A stretch of DNA of 64,000 nt from Perkinsus olseni (Eukaryota > Perkinsozoa > Perkinsida > Perkinsidae). The notes beneath the pieces are model-generated. The model was not told the origin of the DNA, searched no databases, and saw only the letters and a program-made list of their open reading frames with translations. The first letter of the stretch is position 1; each line of letters opens with the position of its first letter. Both the position numbers and the translations under genes were made by a program. The DNA lies in NCBI GenBank assembly GCA_013115135.1, contig JABANP010000239.1, positions 1 through 64,000 on the forward strand, written 5' to 3'. Below, piece by piece: positions 50,717 through 63,900 of the stretch.

Positions 50717-52386
50717 TCACAATACTACCTCTGTAGCTGTGGACTGGCACTCTGACGACGTACCACTCTTCCCATTGTTGATCATCAAAAGCTCATCAGG
50801 CAAGCAGAAGTAGACTGCAACCCAGACGGCTGCAATGGCCTTATCATCCATCCAGTCCGCTCTGTCCCTAGAGGGCCCAAACATGGGAGGGAGGCGTCCA
50901 GCCACTGGTGGGTGTGAACTCTCATCACCGAAGGCGTGTAGTAATGTGGCCACGATCGATGCCTTGTCGTCATCCTCATTATCCCCCTGAGGCGTCCAGT
51001 AGGCATTGATAGTATCGACCAGCCGCCTTTGCTCAGCTACTGCGAAGAAGACGCCACGCATGATGGGCGAGTCCAACTTAGCCACTGCCCGCAGGAAGCA
51101 TCGGAACAGCTCCTCTAGGTACGTCTCCTCGCGACAAAGTGGGCTGCCTCGAGGACAGCTCGACCTCGGCCGACTGCCGCTGTATTTCGTTTTGGAACGC
51201 AGTCGTCAGAGCCATAGTAGCCGAGGTAGGTATCGAGGCCAAGGCAAGCAGCTTGGGACCAGCCTCAGGTGGTAATGAACCAGGCTGAACGGGAGAAGAT
51301 ATCGTTTGTCAGTGATGCTAGGTATTACCCTCTGCCTCCCCAGCACTATATAACCTCTTGAATTGCCTGTAGCATTATCGATAGGATACATGGCCTTTAC
51401 TAGCCTAGGAAGCTTTATCCAGTGCGGTGGGTACTTGAACCTAGGATACCCATCTCAAGATGCCTGGACTGATTCCAGCGCCCACACCTAGCCACGTCCA
51501 AAACTAAGACGGAGTCCGAGGCAGCATGATAGGCCCCAATCGGAGAGAAGTGCCCGCTGCCAGCTTGACCTACTGCTGCTCTGTCGTAGGACACTACCAA
51601 TACCTGAAGCACGGTGCTGCTACCCCGTGAAACTCCCGCCCTTCCCCTCAGACCACGACGACAACAGCTCGCTATCTGTCATCACCTTATCGAGGCCACC
51701 GCAGCTTTCAAGCAACCTCCCATCAGACGTCCATGACTCCACAGTATCCCGGAAGTCCTGTAGGAACTGAGCATCCAGGTTGGGTTCCGCAGTGGACTCA
51801 GTAGCCGTCGTAGAGCATTCTGATGGTTCCTCGAGCTGATAAGGGATCGCTGGGGCGAGGATCATCACATCCACCTACCGAAGGCCTGTGCACTTGTACT
51901 CCTAGACCATTGCACCGGGCTAAGCAAGCGAAGGTGTCGATAGAGATGCCCTCGGAAGCAACCTCCTCCAAGTTAATACAGCACGCTCCTAGATGGTTCT
52001 CATCATACCTGAGACCCTCCATGTTCTGCTGTCAAGACGGACCCTAGGGACCGCTAACGACCACCTGGTACTACCATCGCCATACTCCCCTCCAGGTCCT
52101 CCATGGGTCGATGCCCAACGTATTGAGGGTCATAATGAGCGTGGTAAGGCCGCAGTACGCGGGCTGGTCCTGAAGTGGTGGTGGAATGGGAAGCGATAGG
52201 TCATACAAGAACACGTACTTGCGTTTTAAATTGGCACATAAGTGGTAGAAAAGGGTAAGCATGCCCATCGGCCATGGCTTCACTCAGTCGTCGACGGCCC
52301 TCTTTACTACACACAGCAGGCTCATCATCTGGGAGAGTCTTCTGGTAAAATACCCCTTGGGGCACTGCCCTTGGTGAGCTAGGCAT
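50717..52386 (-). CDS. PCS: Phytochelatin synthase (glutathione gamma-glutamylcysteinyltransferase)
   Basis: Makes metal-binding phytochelatins from glutathione, activated by cadmium or zinc. The start at 52386 ([20 protein letters not shown]) is followed by [16 protein letters not shown] and [10 protein letters not shown] 49-nt intron joins to [20 protein letters not shown] with the catalytic Cys, then [11 protein letters not shown] further intron joins to [20 protein letters not shown] and [15 protein letters not shown]. The next exons give DFRDTVESW and [20 protein letters not shown] with catalytic His and, just after, LDVARC with Asp; then [17 protein letters not shown] eukaryote-type C-terminal region follows ([20 protein letters not shown], then [20 protein letters not shown]) to a stop at 50717. 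The triad is intact. End of the gene is provisional. Confidence 0.88.
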
Positions 52387-53030
52387 GGTATAATACTATG
52401 AAGATAAACTGAAATACTGAAGGGTCAATTTACAACACACTGAAGGAGATGGAAAGAAGATTTTCCCCCCTCTACCCCAGACTGCCTGTGGCCTACGTGT
52501 GGGTGGGTCTACGACGGTTGTTGAACTCTCTGCCACTTCCACGAGCGCCTCAAGGCTCTACGCGCGATTTTAGCACTGTAAGTTTGAAAGTGATCTGTTC
52601 GCTCGCTCGCCCCCGGCACTGGACGGCCGTAAGCTCTCCTCAGCAGGGATGAGGTGTGCTTGTTCGTAGGCTCCTAGCCCTACCCTACATCATCAACCAG
52701 GTATACCACCTAGTACACTGTGTAGGTAGTAAGATGCAGTCATCAAAGCTTGGACGCACGTTATTGCAACACTTCTGTGAGCTAAGTGCATGCTCTGGTA
52801 TGGGCAGCATAATCCCTGCGACGATCTCTGAGTATTATGGCCTTCTGTGGCCTGGGATTTCAGCTGCATTCGGATCCTTCAAAGCTGGGTCCCCTCGAGC
52901 TTAACCATCCGATAGGCCTTCACCTGAACCCTACTTCAGTGATATCCGGGAGATGATGACGTTAATGTACTGCACAATGGTAGAACGCGTGGTGGTACTG
53001 GGCGGCAGTCTCGTTGTCGACGCTCCTTAT
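52387..53030. other. Intergenic region
   Basis: Upstream of phytochelatin synthase. No gene recognised on either strand. The word gaagggtcaatt near 52419 also occurs near 6399. Confidence 0.35.
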
Positions 53031-53756
53031 TCAGAAGCCCTTTCGAAGATAGGCAACTCTACCCACAACCTGCTGGACTTGCGATAGTGATGGACAGGTA
53101 CTATGGCTGTGTGAAGCCATGGGCCCGCTGACGGGCGAGTACGGGTCGCAGTTTCCGACGATGTCCTCTTCGGTCGCCGTGGGCTCATTGGACTCCCGCA
53201 ATGCCTTCTCGCGGGTTGCCAGATCGAAGCGATTGAAGTTAGAATCGAGCAGGTGTGGCATTGGGTCGGGATGTGGCAGTTGCAGGGATCTCACGGTCCC
53301 TCCTTGGATGCGCTCGTCGTACTCCACTCGGTCTGCATGAAGTGCGGTAGTTCCTATGGAATGGACTGCTCTCCTCCGCCATGGAGATCAACCCAATCCG
53401 CCTGAGCTCGGTTCATCACTTGACACGATTGTGCCCTCCGGGGCAGACCGAATATCACCTTCATAGCATCAGCATGGGCTGAGTCGATCGGCATTGACCG
53501 GCAGGACCATGAGTTCAGACCTTCTAATAGCATCCTAGCGTCTCTAATGTCCCGGGTCCTAGCAGTTCGAGTCTTCTGGGTCCTCCCGTGGTGAGAGGAG
53601 AGTGTCGATCGTCTTTACTGATTCGTAGTCCGAAGACCCCTGAGTAGTGTTGTTGCTGCTTGTTACGGAGACAACCCACGCCATGCTCCTCACGGCTGGG
53701 CCCCCCTCACGGAGAGTACGTGTAAACTGGCGCCGGCCCTGGGCCGTCATCGCCAC
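53031..53756 (-). CDS. Unidentified gene, divergent from RAV1
   Basis: Minus-strand frames that look coding: MAMTAQGRRQFTRTLREGGP (53756 start) through YESVKTIDTLLSPREDPE, and after unresolved introns VEYDERIQGGTVRSLQLPHP followed by HLLDSNFNRFDLATREKALR to 53031. No family recognised. The middle (53340-53560) could not be joined. Confidence 0.35.
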
Positions 53757-53924
53757 GATGCTATCGAGTCAAGGCTCTCTTCACCTGTACTTGTACTTGA
53801 GTTCTTCTTCAGTATCATAATGGTGGACTCATACCCCTGGTCGCTCCGGGCAGAGCATGCCGTACTCGCGTGTTCTTTTCAGTACTGGTGTGTTTACGTT
53901 TTTTGACGACGAGCTTAAGCTCGA

Positions 53925-56900
53925 ATGATATCTTCCACTGGCCGTATGTTGGTACATCCAGAAGACCCTAACCTAGTTTTGGAGCTCACAGCGGATAGCG
54001 GGTCTGTCAGCGTCTTCGATCTATTGGCCAGTCCCAAGGCCGACACTGCTGCTGGGCAGATCGACGGCGGCGTTAAGGATGCTTGCTGGCTCCCTGTCAG
54101 CTGCGGGGAAGCTGTCTTCATCACTGTCACTGACAAGGGGTCCATTAGAGCTTATTCAGCCCTAGTGTGTCTGTTGGCGCCGCCGCCTAAACCCCGACCG
54201 GATCCCTTGGAGATGCGCCCTTTGCCGGAGCTGGCATTGACCGGAATGATCACAGGCTTGTGTGCTACTACCTGTAATGTCATCGGATTCACCTTCGCCG
54301 ATGGTACGGCAAGGTTGTTCAAGCCCCGCCTGAGGGACGGAAGTGGTCTGCAGCGCCATGACAGCGTACTAGGGTTGGATCTTCTCAGCACCCTCGACTG
54401 CCGTCCTGGCAGCCCGGTGGCGGTCTGCGGTCCAACGGCCTATGCCTACTGCCATGCCCAGCGGGATTCAGTCGTCTTGGAGGGGTTTGGTGCGCGGAGA
54501 TCACCGAAGCAATGTGAGATCGATTACCCCAAGGGAGCTGTGGGTGTCATCAGCTTAGCAGCTACGACGGACGTGGTGGCCGCGATCTACGACCTTGGTG
54601 GTACTGGCAAGTGTCAGCTCTGCGTTTACTCGACGTACGAGGTGCCGCCCAGCCTAGTGCATTCTGAGGTGTTCGACGTCGCGGAGGTCAAGGGCCCACT
54701 GCAGATCAACAGCATTAGAGACACCAACGCAGTGGTGATGGTCGTGAGCTCGTCAAGGATCGTCGTCCGGTCACGAACGTATGCCGATGGCGAGCGGTGG
54801 TTGACTCGGGGCATCTCTAACCCTCCCAAATGCTGTGCCTTGATACCTGGAGACGGATGGTATGGGTTGGGACCGTTGTCTTGTCGCAGGGAAGGCCGTC
54901 GAAGATCTGCCCGAGGCCACCACGAGACTCTTCTCTAGGTCCAGCTTGCCTCTGGAGGATTCCAACCCGGTCGTTGCCTTGCACAGGGCTCTCAATGCGG
55001 CATTTGCACGCTCGGAGTACTTGCCCAGTTGGTGTCTCGAGTTCGCCGCTGAAGGAGAGGTAGAACGCCTGGTGACAGACGGCCCCTCTCGGCGGTTCTA
55101 CGTTAAGCTCGCGTTTGTTCTATCGCCTGACCACAGGCGGGAGTGCAGGGACTTGGGCATAGCTGTGAATACTGAGGATTGCTTCTTGGCATCAATCGGC
55201 GAGTCCCAGGACTTCCTGCTCCAGTTAGCCACTCGGGCTGCACCAACACACGACAGTGACGCTGAGCTTTGGAGTACATATTTCCGTCGACTAGGAGTCG
55301 GCTTCTGGGCCAACTCACTCAACCAGCTGCGGTCCACCGTTCTGGACTTGCTATTGAAGCGGTCTCTGGCCAAGTACCGAAGGACGAAGGAGTTGTCGGT
55401 CATCGAGGGCGAGAGCGCCTTGTGGTTGGCGCTCCTTGGACGCCAGAAGGTTTTGGCGTCCCTCTATAAGCAGCATGCGCGGCTCTTCCGCGACCCGAAG
55501 GCCATGCGTGTGTCCAGATTCCTGGCCATGGACTTCACCACACCTGAGAATAAGCGTATTGGCGCTAAGAACGCTTTCGAGTTGGTCCGCCAAAAACGGC
55601 ATGCAATGGCGGCTGCGGTGTTCCTGCTCATCGGCGATGTCCAGTCGGCTATTAACGTGGCCACGCGGTACCTTGAGGATGTCCAACTGGCCATCCTCTT
55701 CGCCCGATGTGCTATCACTGACGGTGTGATCAGCAAAGAGGCTGCTAATGATATGCTAGCTACCGAGCTATCGTTGTTCGATGCTTGGGTTGACTTTTGG
55801 CACCTCTGGTCATCTCACAACTACGCCCAACTCGCTCGGAGATTGGCCGCGGTCGGATCTGAGGACCTCTCGGTCGCTGGGTCCACTGAGCTTGAGGCTT
55901 CACTAGGCGTCCTGCCTACTCCAGCCCATCTCAGCACCTGCTCTAGGAGCGATATCTTTGAGTATCTTTGCAGTGCGGTACCTGCATTTGGAGCTCAAGC
56001 TACTGGCATTGTCGTGGAAGATACTCCTAGCAGTGTGGTTACCACCCGCCTGCTTGGTCGAGGGTTGGCTGCTCTGCTGCCACCTGTCGCGGAGGACTCA
56101 GACTTCACAAGCCCCGTCAACTGGGCGAGGAGGGCCTCCATCATATTCGATGAAGCCCTCACTCCGCGGAAGGCTTCGAAGATGCCGCCCTTCATCCCCG
56201 GTAACCCCACAGACGCTCCTCTTGGCAGCGACCTTCAGAGCTACTGGATACGCAGGGTCCGAGGGGCGTTGCTAGATCCAAGATTGAACCCTATGCCGCC
56301 GGCCCCCGAGCTGTGGTCGATACTGTCGAGGCTGGTCCATACCTCTAATGGAGGCATGCTGCCAAGCTGGGCTGCCGAGCTGACATCCGATGGTGCTGGC
56401 GGGTATTGGGGACTGGTCGACCAGCGTACCCGAGGTGCAGGAGGCTGCCGCGGCTGTGGTCCTGAGCGAGCTCGAGAGGCTCCTACTGGAGCACGAGGCC
56501 GCTGCGAACAATGACACGGCTGAGAAGAAGCAGGCTGACGATGCTCGACTTGCTCTAGCTGAGCATTACACCGGCGTTTTATACCAACTTTTACAACCAG
56601 ACACTTCGCCTCTGGTGGCAGTGGACGCCGAAGCCCCGCCTTTGCCTTGCCTGACAGGACCACCCGGCTCCCACACTATGCGGCTGCGGTCACTTGTGGT
56701 ATGCTCTCTGGTCTTGGAACGTGTCCTGAGCCCACCTAAAGGCTCTCCTAAACTGACCGTCTATGAACGGCAGTATCAGCTGTTGGTGAGGTGGCACTTG
56801 AAGACACACGTCTATGAAGCCATGCTGGAGCCCGATGTCGTGCAGGAGGAAGGGGCGGTCGACATCGACCAGGAGCATCCCTTGGAAACGACACTGGCAG

Positions 56901-58326
56901 CACCCGAGACGCCTCAAGCTCCTTCAAAGTACATGCCCGGTGTATCGTTGCACGCCCGAGCAAGACCGGGAGTACTTGCCGAAGTCGTTGCCTCTACTGG
57001 GAATTAGAAGGCAGCTCGAGTGGCACTCTATCACTGGTCTATGTTTTGGATAGATCTCCTGGAGCATGCCTGAGACTGGCGGTGTCGGCACGCCACGAAG
57101 ACGGCCTTGTGAAGGTCATCGACCTCCCGCAGCTCATTCGATCTTCGGTTGGGTGTCGTGACGCCGTGACGCCGGAGGAGTACTATCATGATGATTCTCG
57201 ATGGCAGATGGAGATCGAGAAGTCGGTCATCAATTCCAACACCAACTTGCCTACTGGTACCAAGATAGTCCCAAGCGAGAGGACTAGATTTCTCATCGGT
57301 GAGTCCTCTGCGGCCAACCACCTCGGCTCGGGCTTACCCCTACGCCCTGACTGCCGCCTGTACGCTAAGGATGTGATGCTTCTCTCCTTGGGCATTGACT
57401 GGCCCATCGGCAATAACATCACAGGTCTGTTCGACCGCATCAACCACGATACTGTCTCTGATGATGAACCATTACCTGTTTCCAATTCGCTCACTGCTCA
57501 TCCCACAGCTAGTGTCTTTGCCTCGGCGACTAACAGCGGCGTTCGGGTATGGTCTTTCGGATGTCCAGCCCTTGACGAACCCGCTCGCCCATTGTGCTTG
57601 TTTGAGTCTCCCAAGCGGCCGTCGTTCCGCGATACCCTCCGGGTCGCGTCATGGTCGGATGATGGCGGGATGCTTGCAGGGATTAGCAAGAAGGGCCGCA
57701 TGTCTGTCTGGTCCTCTTGCCGGCCAGGCAAGCCCATCATCTCCTTCAACTCGCCCTTCATTCGAGGGAATGACGTGAAGGCGTTGACGCCCTCAGGCTC
57801 CCTGATGCTGATTTGTGGACGACAAAGCCCTAGTGGTTCTGGCGGTGCTGCTATGGTTGACTGCAGGAGCCCGGAGTTGGTCGTCCAGAAGTGGAACGCT
57901 GGTCCAGGCCTCGAGTATACTTGCGCGTCTGGACTGTCCCAGCCGCAAGAGCTGCAGCTTGGCACCTGTGATGGCCGAGTGGTTGATCTGGACACCCGAG
58001 CGGGTGGCCGCAGCAAAACGGTTATGTTTTACGGTGATGATCACGACAGAAGCCCGGCTATCCACAGCTTGTTGCGGTATGGTACCGACCAAGACGGCAT
58101 AGTAGCAGTGACACACGGGAGCGCCGTGGGAGTCCTCCAAGCAGGGAAGGATGCTGGATCCTTCGACTCCGAATACACTATGCACAAGGGCGGTATGAAG
58201 TCGGCCGTAAAGGCTGCCTTCAGCAAGATAGGCCCAAAGCTGGTAGCGGCCGCTGACGCCTGTGGTACTGTAGCCATCACTGCTGGGGCCTCGGACGAAC
58301 AACTACTATTGCATAGATTGCCTTGA
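53925..58326 (+). CDS. RAV1: RAVE-complex subunit RAV1 / DMXL (rabconnectin-3 alpha) homologue
   Basis: RAV1/DMXL proteins drive assembly of the V-ATPase. The ATG at 53925 starts an N-terminal beta-propeller region (GRMLVHPEDPNLVLELTADS). A 55-nt intron (54835-54889) joins KC to KAVEDLPEATTRLF. The Rav1 core domain is clear: YRRTKELSVIEGESALWLAL with LGRQKVLASLYKQH, FLAMDFTTPENKRIGAKNAF and MAAAVFLLIGDVQSAINVAT with YLEDVQLAILFARC. A frame change near 56390 needs either a very short intron or an assembly indel; the frame then continues SVPEVQEAAAAVVLSELERL. Another junction near 57010-57050 leads to a C-terminal WD40 part (LRLAVSARHEDGLVKVIDLP, FASATNSGVRVWSFG), ending at 58326. Total about 1,430 residues, shorter than animal DMXL. 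Confidence 0.85.
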
Positions 58327-58835
58327 CTGTTGATACAATTATACAATTCTTCTTTATAATAGTGTTCCTTCGCTACCGCGTGATCTTGAGTTCGGTAATT
58401 CACCTGCATCCTTTAGGGTTCCCGGTGTTTTCACGAGTCCACTCTCAAGACTTATTCTACTGTTCTCCTGTGGTCTCTTCACTAGGAAAAACGCTTACCC
58501 TGTAACTCTTGGGAGTATTTGCTCCTGCGTCACGAACAGCTGTCTCTAAGCGCTCCCAGAGGCCCGTATGCGGATATCGAAGCTCGCCTCCGGCAATGTT
58601 TTGTCGGACTCTGAATCAAAACTAACGCTATTGGACCTGCGGGCTGTGTTTGGGGGAATCCTTTCCCTCTTCGACCGGGTTTTGCCCACTTGTCGTCGGA
58701 AGGTTTTGAAGATGAGTTGTGTGCTTGAAGATGGTGGCAGGCTACTCTCATTCTACTGGATGCTTCTACTGAATTCGGACGCTCTCCTCATGAGATCCTA
58801 GCCGTAGTTGTTACCCAGTCCTTTCGGTCCACCTA
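58327..58835. other. Intergenic region between RAV1 and ZIP genes
   Basis: Likely the ZIP promoter. A 77-residue plus frame at 58568-58801 has no support. Confidence 0.35.
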
Positions 58836-59817
58836 ATGGATCCCCTCGAGACTTGGAAATTGGTATCAATACTCGCCACTTTTGCTGTGGCAAGCCTAGG
58901 TATATGGATGTCATTCTATGTTCGCAAGTCTAAGCTGTTCCCTCTCGGTTGTGCTCTGGCCTGTGGTGTCCTACTCGCCGCTGGCTTCACGCACAGCCTC
59001 CCTGATGGTGTCGAACACTTGGAGGCATGGTCGCAGGATAACCTCAACGGCTACCCATTTGCCTACCTCCTCTGTGGTATAACAATAGCTTTCCTTGCCT
59101 TCTTCGAAGAGGGAGTCCAGCTATGTTTTCCGACCCAAACCGCGTCCACCCCCTGAGGAATCGTCGTCTAAAAACGTGCAAGCTGGCGAGCAAATTCTGA
59201 ATCACCATGCCCACCCTGGCAACCTGACGAAGACGTCAGCCCTGTTCGTATTTCTGGCCCTCTCGCTGCATTCAATCCTCGAAGGAATGGCTACGGGTGT
59301 CGCCACTGGAGTAAGCAACCTCTACGGAACTGTGATCGCCATCCTGGCCCATAAAGGCCTGGCAGCTTTCGCTTTGGGTGCTAGTATGGTGGAGGCTAAC
59401 GTAGCCTCCCGCACAGTCTTGCTGTATGGAACCATTTTCGCCGTTGTTACACCTGTTGGCATCATGGTCGGTTGGCTCGGCGGTCTTGCCGAAGACAGTT
59501 CTGGTAAGTTCGGAGGGGGGTTCGGGACACTTATTCGGGTAGCGCTCCCGGGGTTGAATTCAACGCGCCAGAAGAGATTCTGGGGACACTCATGATCTTC
59601 AGGTATTTTCGGTGGTGTAGCTTATGCTCTGGTCGCTGGTACGTTCATCTACGTCAGCATCGTCGAATTTATGCCCATAGTGTTTGGGCTCAATGGCGTT
59701 AACTTCTTAATGAAGGCAACTGTGGCTCCTAGTGGTGTCGTCAATACAGTCTCCTTTCAGGTTATCATGTTCTTAGCTGGTTTTTCTTCAATGGCCATAC
59801 TCGCAATTTTGATTTAA
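58836..59817 (+). CDS. ZIP-family metal transporter
   Basis: ZIP proteins import zinc, iron or other divalent metals into the cytosol. The ATG at 58836 starts an N-terminal TM segment (VSILATFAVASLGIWMSFYV), followed by ALACGVLLAAGFTHSLPDG and GITIAFLAFFEEG. A 43-nt intron (59115-59157) removes an apparent stop and joins to a short His-bearing loop (NHHAHPGN). TM4 has LSLHSILEGMATGVATG with the HS..EG metal site and TM5 AHKGLAAFALGASM with the second His. A 99-nt intron (59504-59602) joins to IFGGVAYALVAGTFIYVSIV and the last TM, stop at 59815-59817. Eight helices are consistent. The variable loop is short, as in the ZIP I/II groups. Confidence 0.88.
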
Positions 59818-60956
59818 GCTCCTCCGTTAAGCGGCCATGAACGATGGTGGAATCGTTGTCTTAGACTCTCGATTATCTCCGCCTTATTAAATTCTCATTT
59901 TTTGACCTGCTAGGTCGTTTATGTCAGCAGCTACTGAGTTTCATGACCTTAATAGTCCCTGTCTAGTTTAGCTGTACATGGGACGTCTCGCCGCTTGGGT
60001 TCGAGCAGTTGAAGAAGTATATCACTATTGTCGGTTGGTGGAGCTTGCGGTCTCTCTTGGAAAGTGACTGCAACAGATTCTTCCCCCATCCTCGATATTT
60101 AACCTCCCGGAGCTTTTCGATGACCCGGTGGCAACGGAGAAGGTCCACTCCACATCCACTCGTCTCACAGGCACCCACCTTCCCGTCATCCGGACAGTGT
60201 CAACAACCATCGACGCACTTCCCGCAGCTCGGCTCAGGAGCAGCTCCTCCCGTTCTACTCTACTCTCCCCCGCTGTGATGAAGGAGGCCCTCACACTCAT
60301 CAGTGATATCGTCCTCTTGGGATCACGAAGTTTTCACTATGCTCTTTTTTCTCGACGGCCCAACCCGCGGGCTGATGACCCATCTTGGGAAAATTCCTCG
60401 TGGGTAAACACCTTCATCGCCAGTCGTCAGCAATCGACTGGTGTATCATGCATAAGCCGTCCCATCGTCCCAACGACTGACTCTCAACTGTATCCCATAA
60501 TCAATAATGCTCCAGGCCTGCTACCAGCTCACATTCGTGGCGTAGAACGGTACTATTAAGTCGACGAACCGCTACAAGGGCAGGTCTTCTCCAACCGTCA
60601 CTCCCAATAGCTAGATACAACCCAGTCAGGGTCTGCCGTAGAGGCCAACTGTGAATTACCAACACGACAGGGTAGAGCCGAGAATGTACGTTTGTGTGTA
60701 GTAGCCAATAGTAAATGACGATGCTTCTAATATTGTTGTTGTTCTTGATGATGGACGATTCACCTCTGGATAAATCAACTACTACTATTCGGAAGAACAA
60801 GATAAGGAAATAGAGAAGACGACAGTAGTAACTGGTTAAGACAGCGGCTGCGGAAGGAAACTACACCTCTCCTCATCACTATCATTATTTCTCTTAGACG
60901 ACGATAATCGATAATACAGTCAACTTAGTTTATCACCATCATGGCCGGTGATGCTA
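59818..60956. other. Stretch with one doubtful open frame
   Basis: A plus frame at 60128-60559 (in phase with DDPVATEKVHSTSTRLTG upstream) is Ser/Thr-rich and could be an exon, but no family, start or partner exons are seen. The rest shows no gene. The 3' UTR of importin-5 lies at its right end. Confidence 0.3.
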
Positions 60957-63900
60957 TTACACGCTCTTAGCATCATTGAGGATCCTCATAACACCCTTCT
61001 TAGACTTCTCGTTGAGTGACCCTTGGAGGCCTCCGATTGTGGCTTCACCCAAGCCAGCAAGGATCTCGCAAATGGCCCGATCGATGAGGGCGTTACTGTA
61101 GTCCTTCTTATATACCAATGCCAATACATGTACTATCGCACCCAAGTTGCCGTTGTTGGCACCAAGGACCTGTCAAAAGGCAACTAATAAGCAAAACCCC
61201 AGAGACCAGCAATGCTCACCCCCGGCCGCTGCTCCTTGACAAGACGGACCAACTGGGCGTGTGTCTTCTTCCCCTCATCTTCATCCTGCTTCAATGGCAA
61301 GTTCTTGATCCAAGCAGCCCAGTAGTTGCCAGCATCATTGCCAAGCCTCTGCTCGAACTTCTCGCAGACATTTCCGAGTGCGGCCACCGCGTTCTCATGC
61401 GCGGCGATGTTGTCCTTGTTCCGGGCATCAGGTCTCTGCATCGCCCTGTAGAGCTGGGCCGCAGCAGTGGCAGCGATGTCGCCGAACTGAGGGATGTTGC
61501 ATGCCACATTAGCGCCATAGGCAGCAGCCTGTCGAAGTGACGGGTTGTTGTCGGTAATAGCGGCAACCATGGGCTCCATGAAGATACCCCAAGCCTGGAC
61601 TGAGTCGGCGCCGAGACACTCGAGGAAGTCACAGGCGATGTACAGGGCCAAGCACCTTGAAGAGGGAAAATAGGGAGAGGACTAACAAGAACGGACAGTA
61701 CCTATCCTGGGCCATGCATCGAGTGTCGATCAGCTTCTGCACCAACTCGATGGACTTCTGTAGACCACCAGTAGAGACGAACAGCTGCTTGTGTTCCCGC
61801 ATGAGGGCACCGCCAATCTCGGTGATGGCAATACGAACGCACTCGTCCATCTCCTTGATGTTGCGAATCTCATCAACCTGAACTCGACCGGCCCTCGTTG
61901 GCGTTGGTACGGCAGGAAAGCCCGCAGTACCTCATCTTCATCACACTCGCCACTCTCCTCCTCAGCAGTGGCATCAGCACGACGATTGAAGGACTCCTTA
62001 AGGAGGTTGAAGCAGACCTCCACGATGTGCGATACCTGCCGGGCTAAGACAATGGCGGAATATGATGACGAGAGTATCCCTGCGACTGCTGCCTACAGTC
62101 TGCTCAGAGAGGGTTCCAGGGCCAGCGTTCTTGATGCAGTTGGCAATTCCGCGGGACTCGGCCTCGAGGAGCTGGGAAGGAGGATACTGCGTGGAGGACC
62201 ATTGAGCATGCATGACCAACCTCAAGCTCATCCTCTTGGGACATGGCCTTCAACATCGACTCTATAAAAGGAGTTCAACAGGTCCTGAGAACAGCACATG
62301 TGGCGCCAGTATGAACCTGTCGATGAGGCTGTGAATACCTTGACAGTGGCAGTATCATTAGCCCTCCTCGCGCAGGAGATTAGCTCAGACCAGACGTTAA
62401 CGGCCAATGATTTAACCTCATCATCGAACTGGAAGTCGAGTAGAGGACGGAGCTTCAACGCGGTATCTTTGACGTATCTTGAAATGAGCAGGGAGTAACC
62501 TTAAGATACCCCCAAACTAATACATACGGGTTGTAGACAGCAGGGCCGCAGTTCTCAACGAAGCAGCTGATGGTCTGCAAGGCTGATGCCAAGTCCTCAA
62601 TGGCGCTGGTCTTGAGGCCAACACACTTGCCCTGAAGAGAGAGTGCATCATCGAGAGAACAATACCCCTAATGATGTTAGCAGTACTACCTCAGCAAGCA
62701 TTATCATCGTCATATCCTGCTCCTCATTAGCATCATCAACCTACAACAGTACGCCATAGACCGCAGCACAGGATTTACCGGACCACAGTCTTTACCTCCG
62801 CAGCAGTGAGGGAGAACTGGTTGAGGATGAGAGGGAGTAGGGCTGGCAAGAACTGGCCGAAGTCGGGGCCGAGGGTCTGAGGGAGAGAAGGACAGTCAAC
62901 TGTCTGCGCTGCTGGTGCTGATCGGGTTGTCCCCACCTTAGAGATCCTCTGGAGACTCTCCAGGACAAATCCCTTGAGAGGGTCGTCATCCTCGAAGTGC
63001 TTCTCAGGCTCCCGCAGCATCGACACGATAGCCTGCATGGCTTCAACAGCGTCATTGGCGAAGACCTCCTTGCCAACAGCCAAACCCAGAAGGGAGAGGC
63101 ACTCGAAGGCCTTCCCTCTAAGGGTCCTCTCCTCCTTCGACGAGGCTTGCTGGACAGTTTGCTGAGCAAAGGACCATCAGGAAAAGGCAATAGAGCGCCG
63201 AGGAAACCCACCTTGAGAAGGGGCATGATGTGAGAGTAGTAGCTCACGAAGTGAGACTCCGACACACCAGCGATGACGGCGATGGCAGTGATGGCCTGCT
63301 TCCCGGATCTGATGATAGCCGAGGGGGGTGGGGTGAGGAGGGCTGGGGTATGATGATGTTACCTGTCTTGGCTGGTCCATCTGTAGTTTACGATAAAGCT
63401 TCTCCATGAGGGTCTTCACATGGGGTATGAGAGCCTCCTGCTCGACCTGACATCAGTGGCATGGTGGTGAGACCAGTGGCGAGGAGGAAGGCAGTACATC
63501 CTCCGCGTAGTTGACGAAGGCCGCGCAGGCATGAGAGGCCACGCGCGGTATCGGGTCATCCATGGCCTTCTCCAAAGCAGTCAGGACCTGACAAAGAGCA
63601 GGCATGCGCCAGAGTTGACGAGGGCAAGGAGCCCTACCTCCTGAGACCAGGCCTCCTGGACGTAAGGGGTGCAGTCAGTAGCAGTCTGGCCCATAGCATG
63701 GAGGGCTGCGTAGCGGACGCGGGGATGCTGGTCACCCATATGCTCTGATGGGATGATGGTAGGAGGAGACGGGATGATGAAGCATGCTTACGGAGCAAGA
63801 GCTTGACAATCTCGTCCATCTGAGTTTCCTCCTCGACGACCTCAGCCACTTGACTCAGCGTCATTATGGCAGCCACCTTGTGTTTCCACGTACCAATCCT

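Noticed and set aside
54152..58409. Minus-strand frames opposite RAV1
   Set aside because: Shadow frames of a well-supported plus-strand gene.
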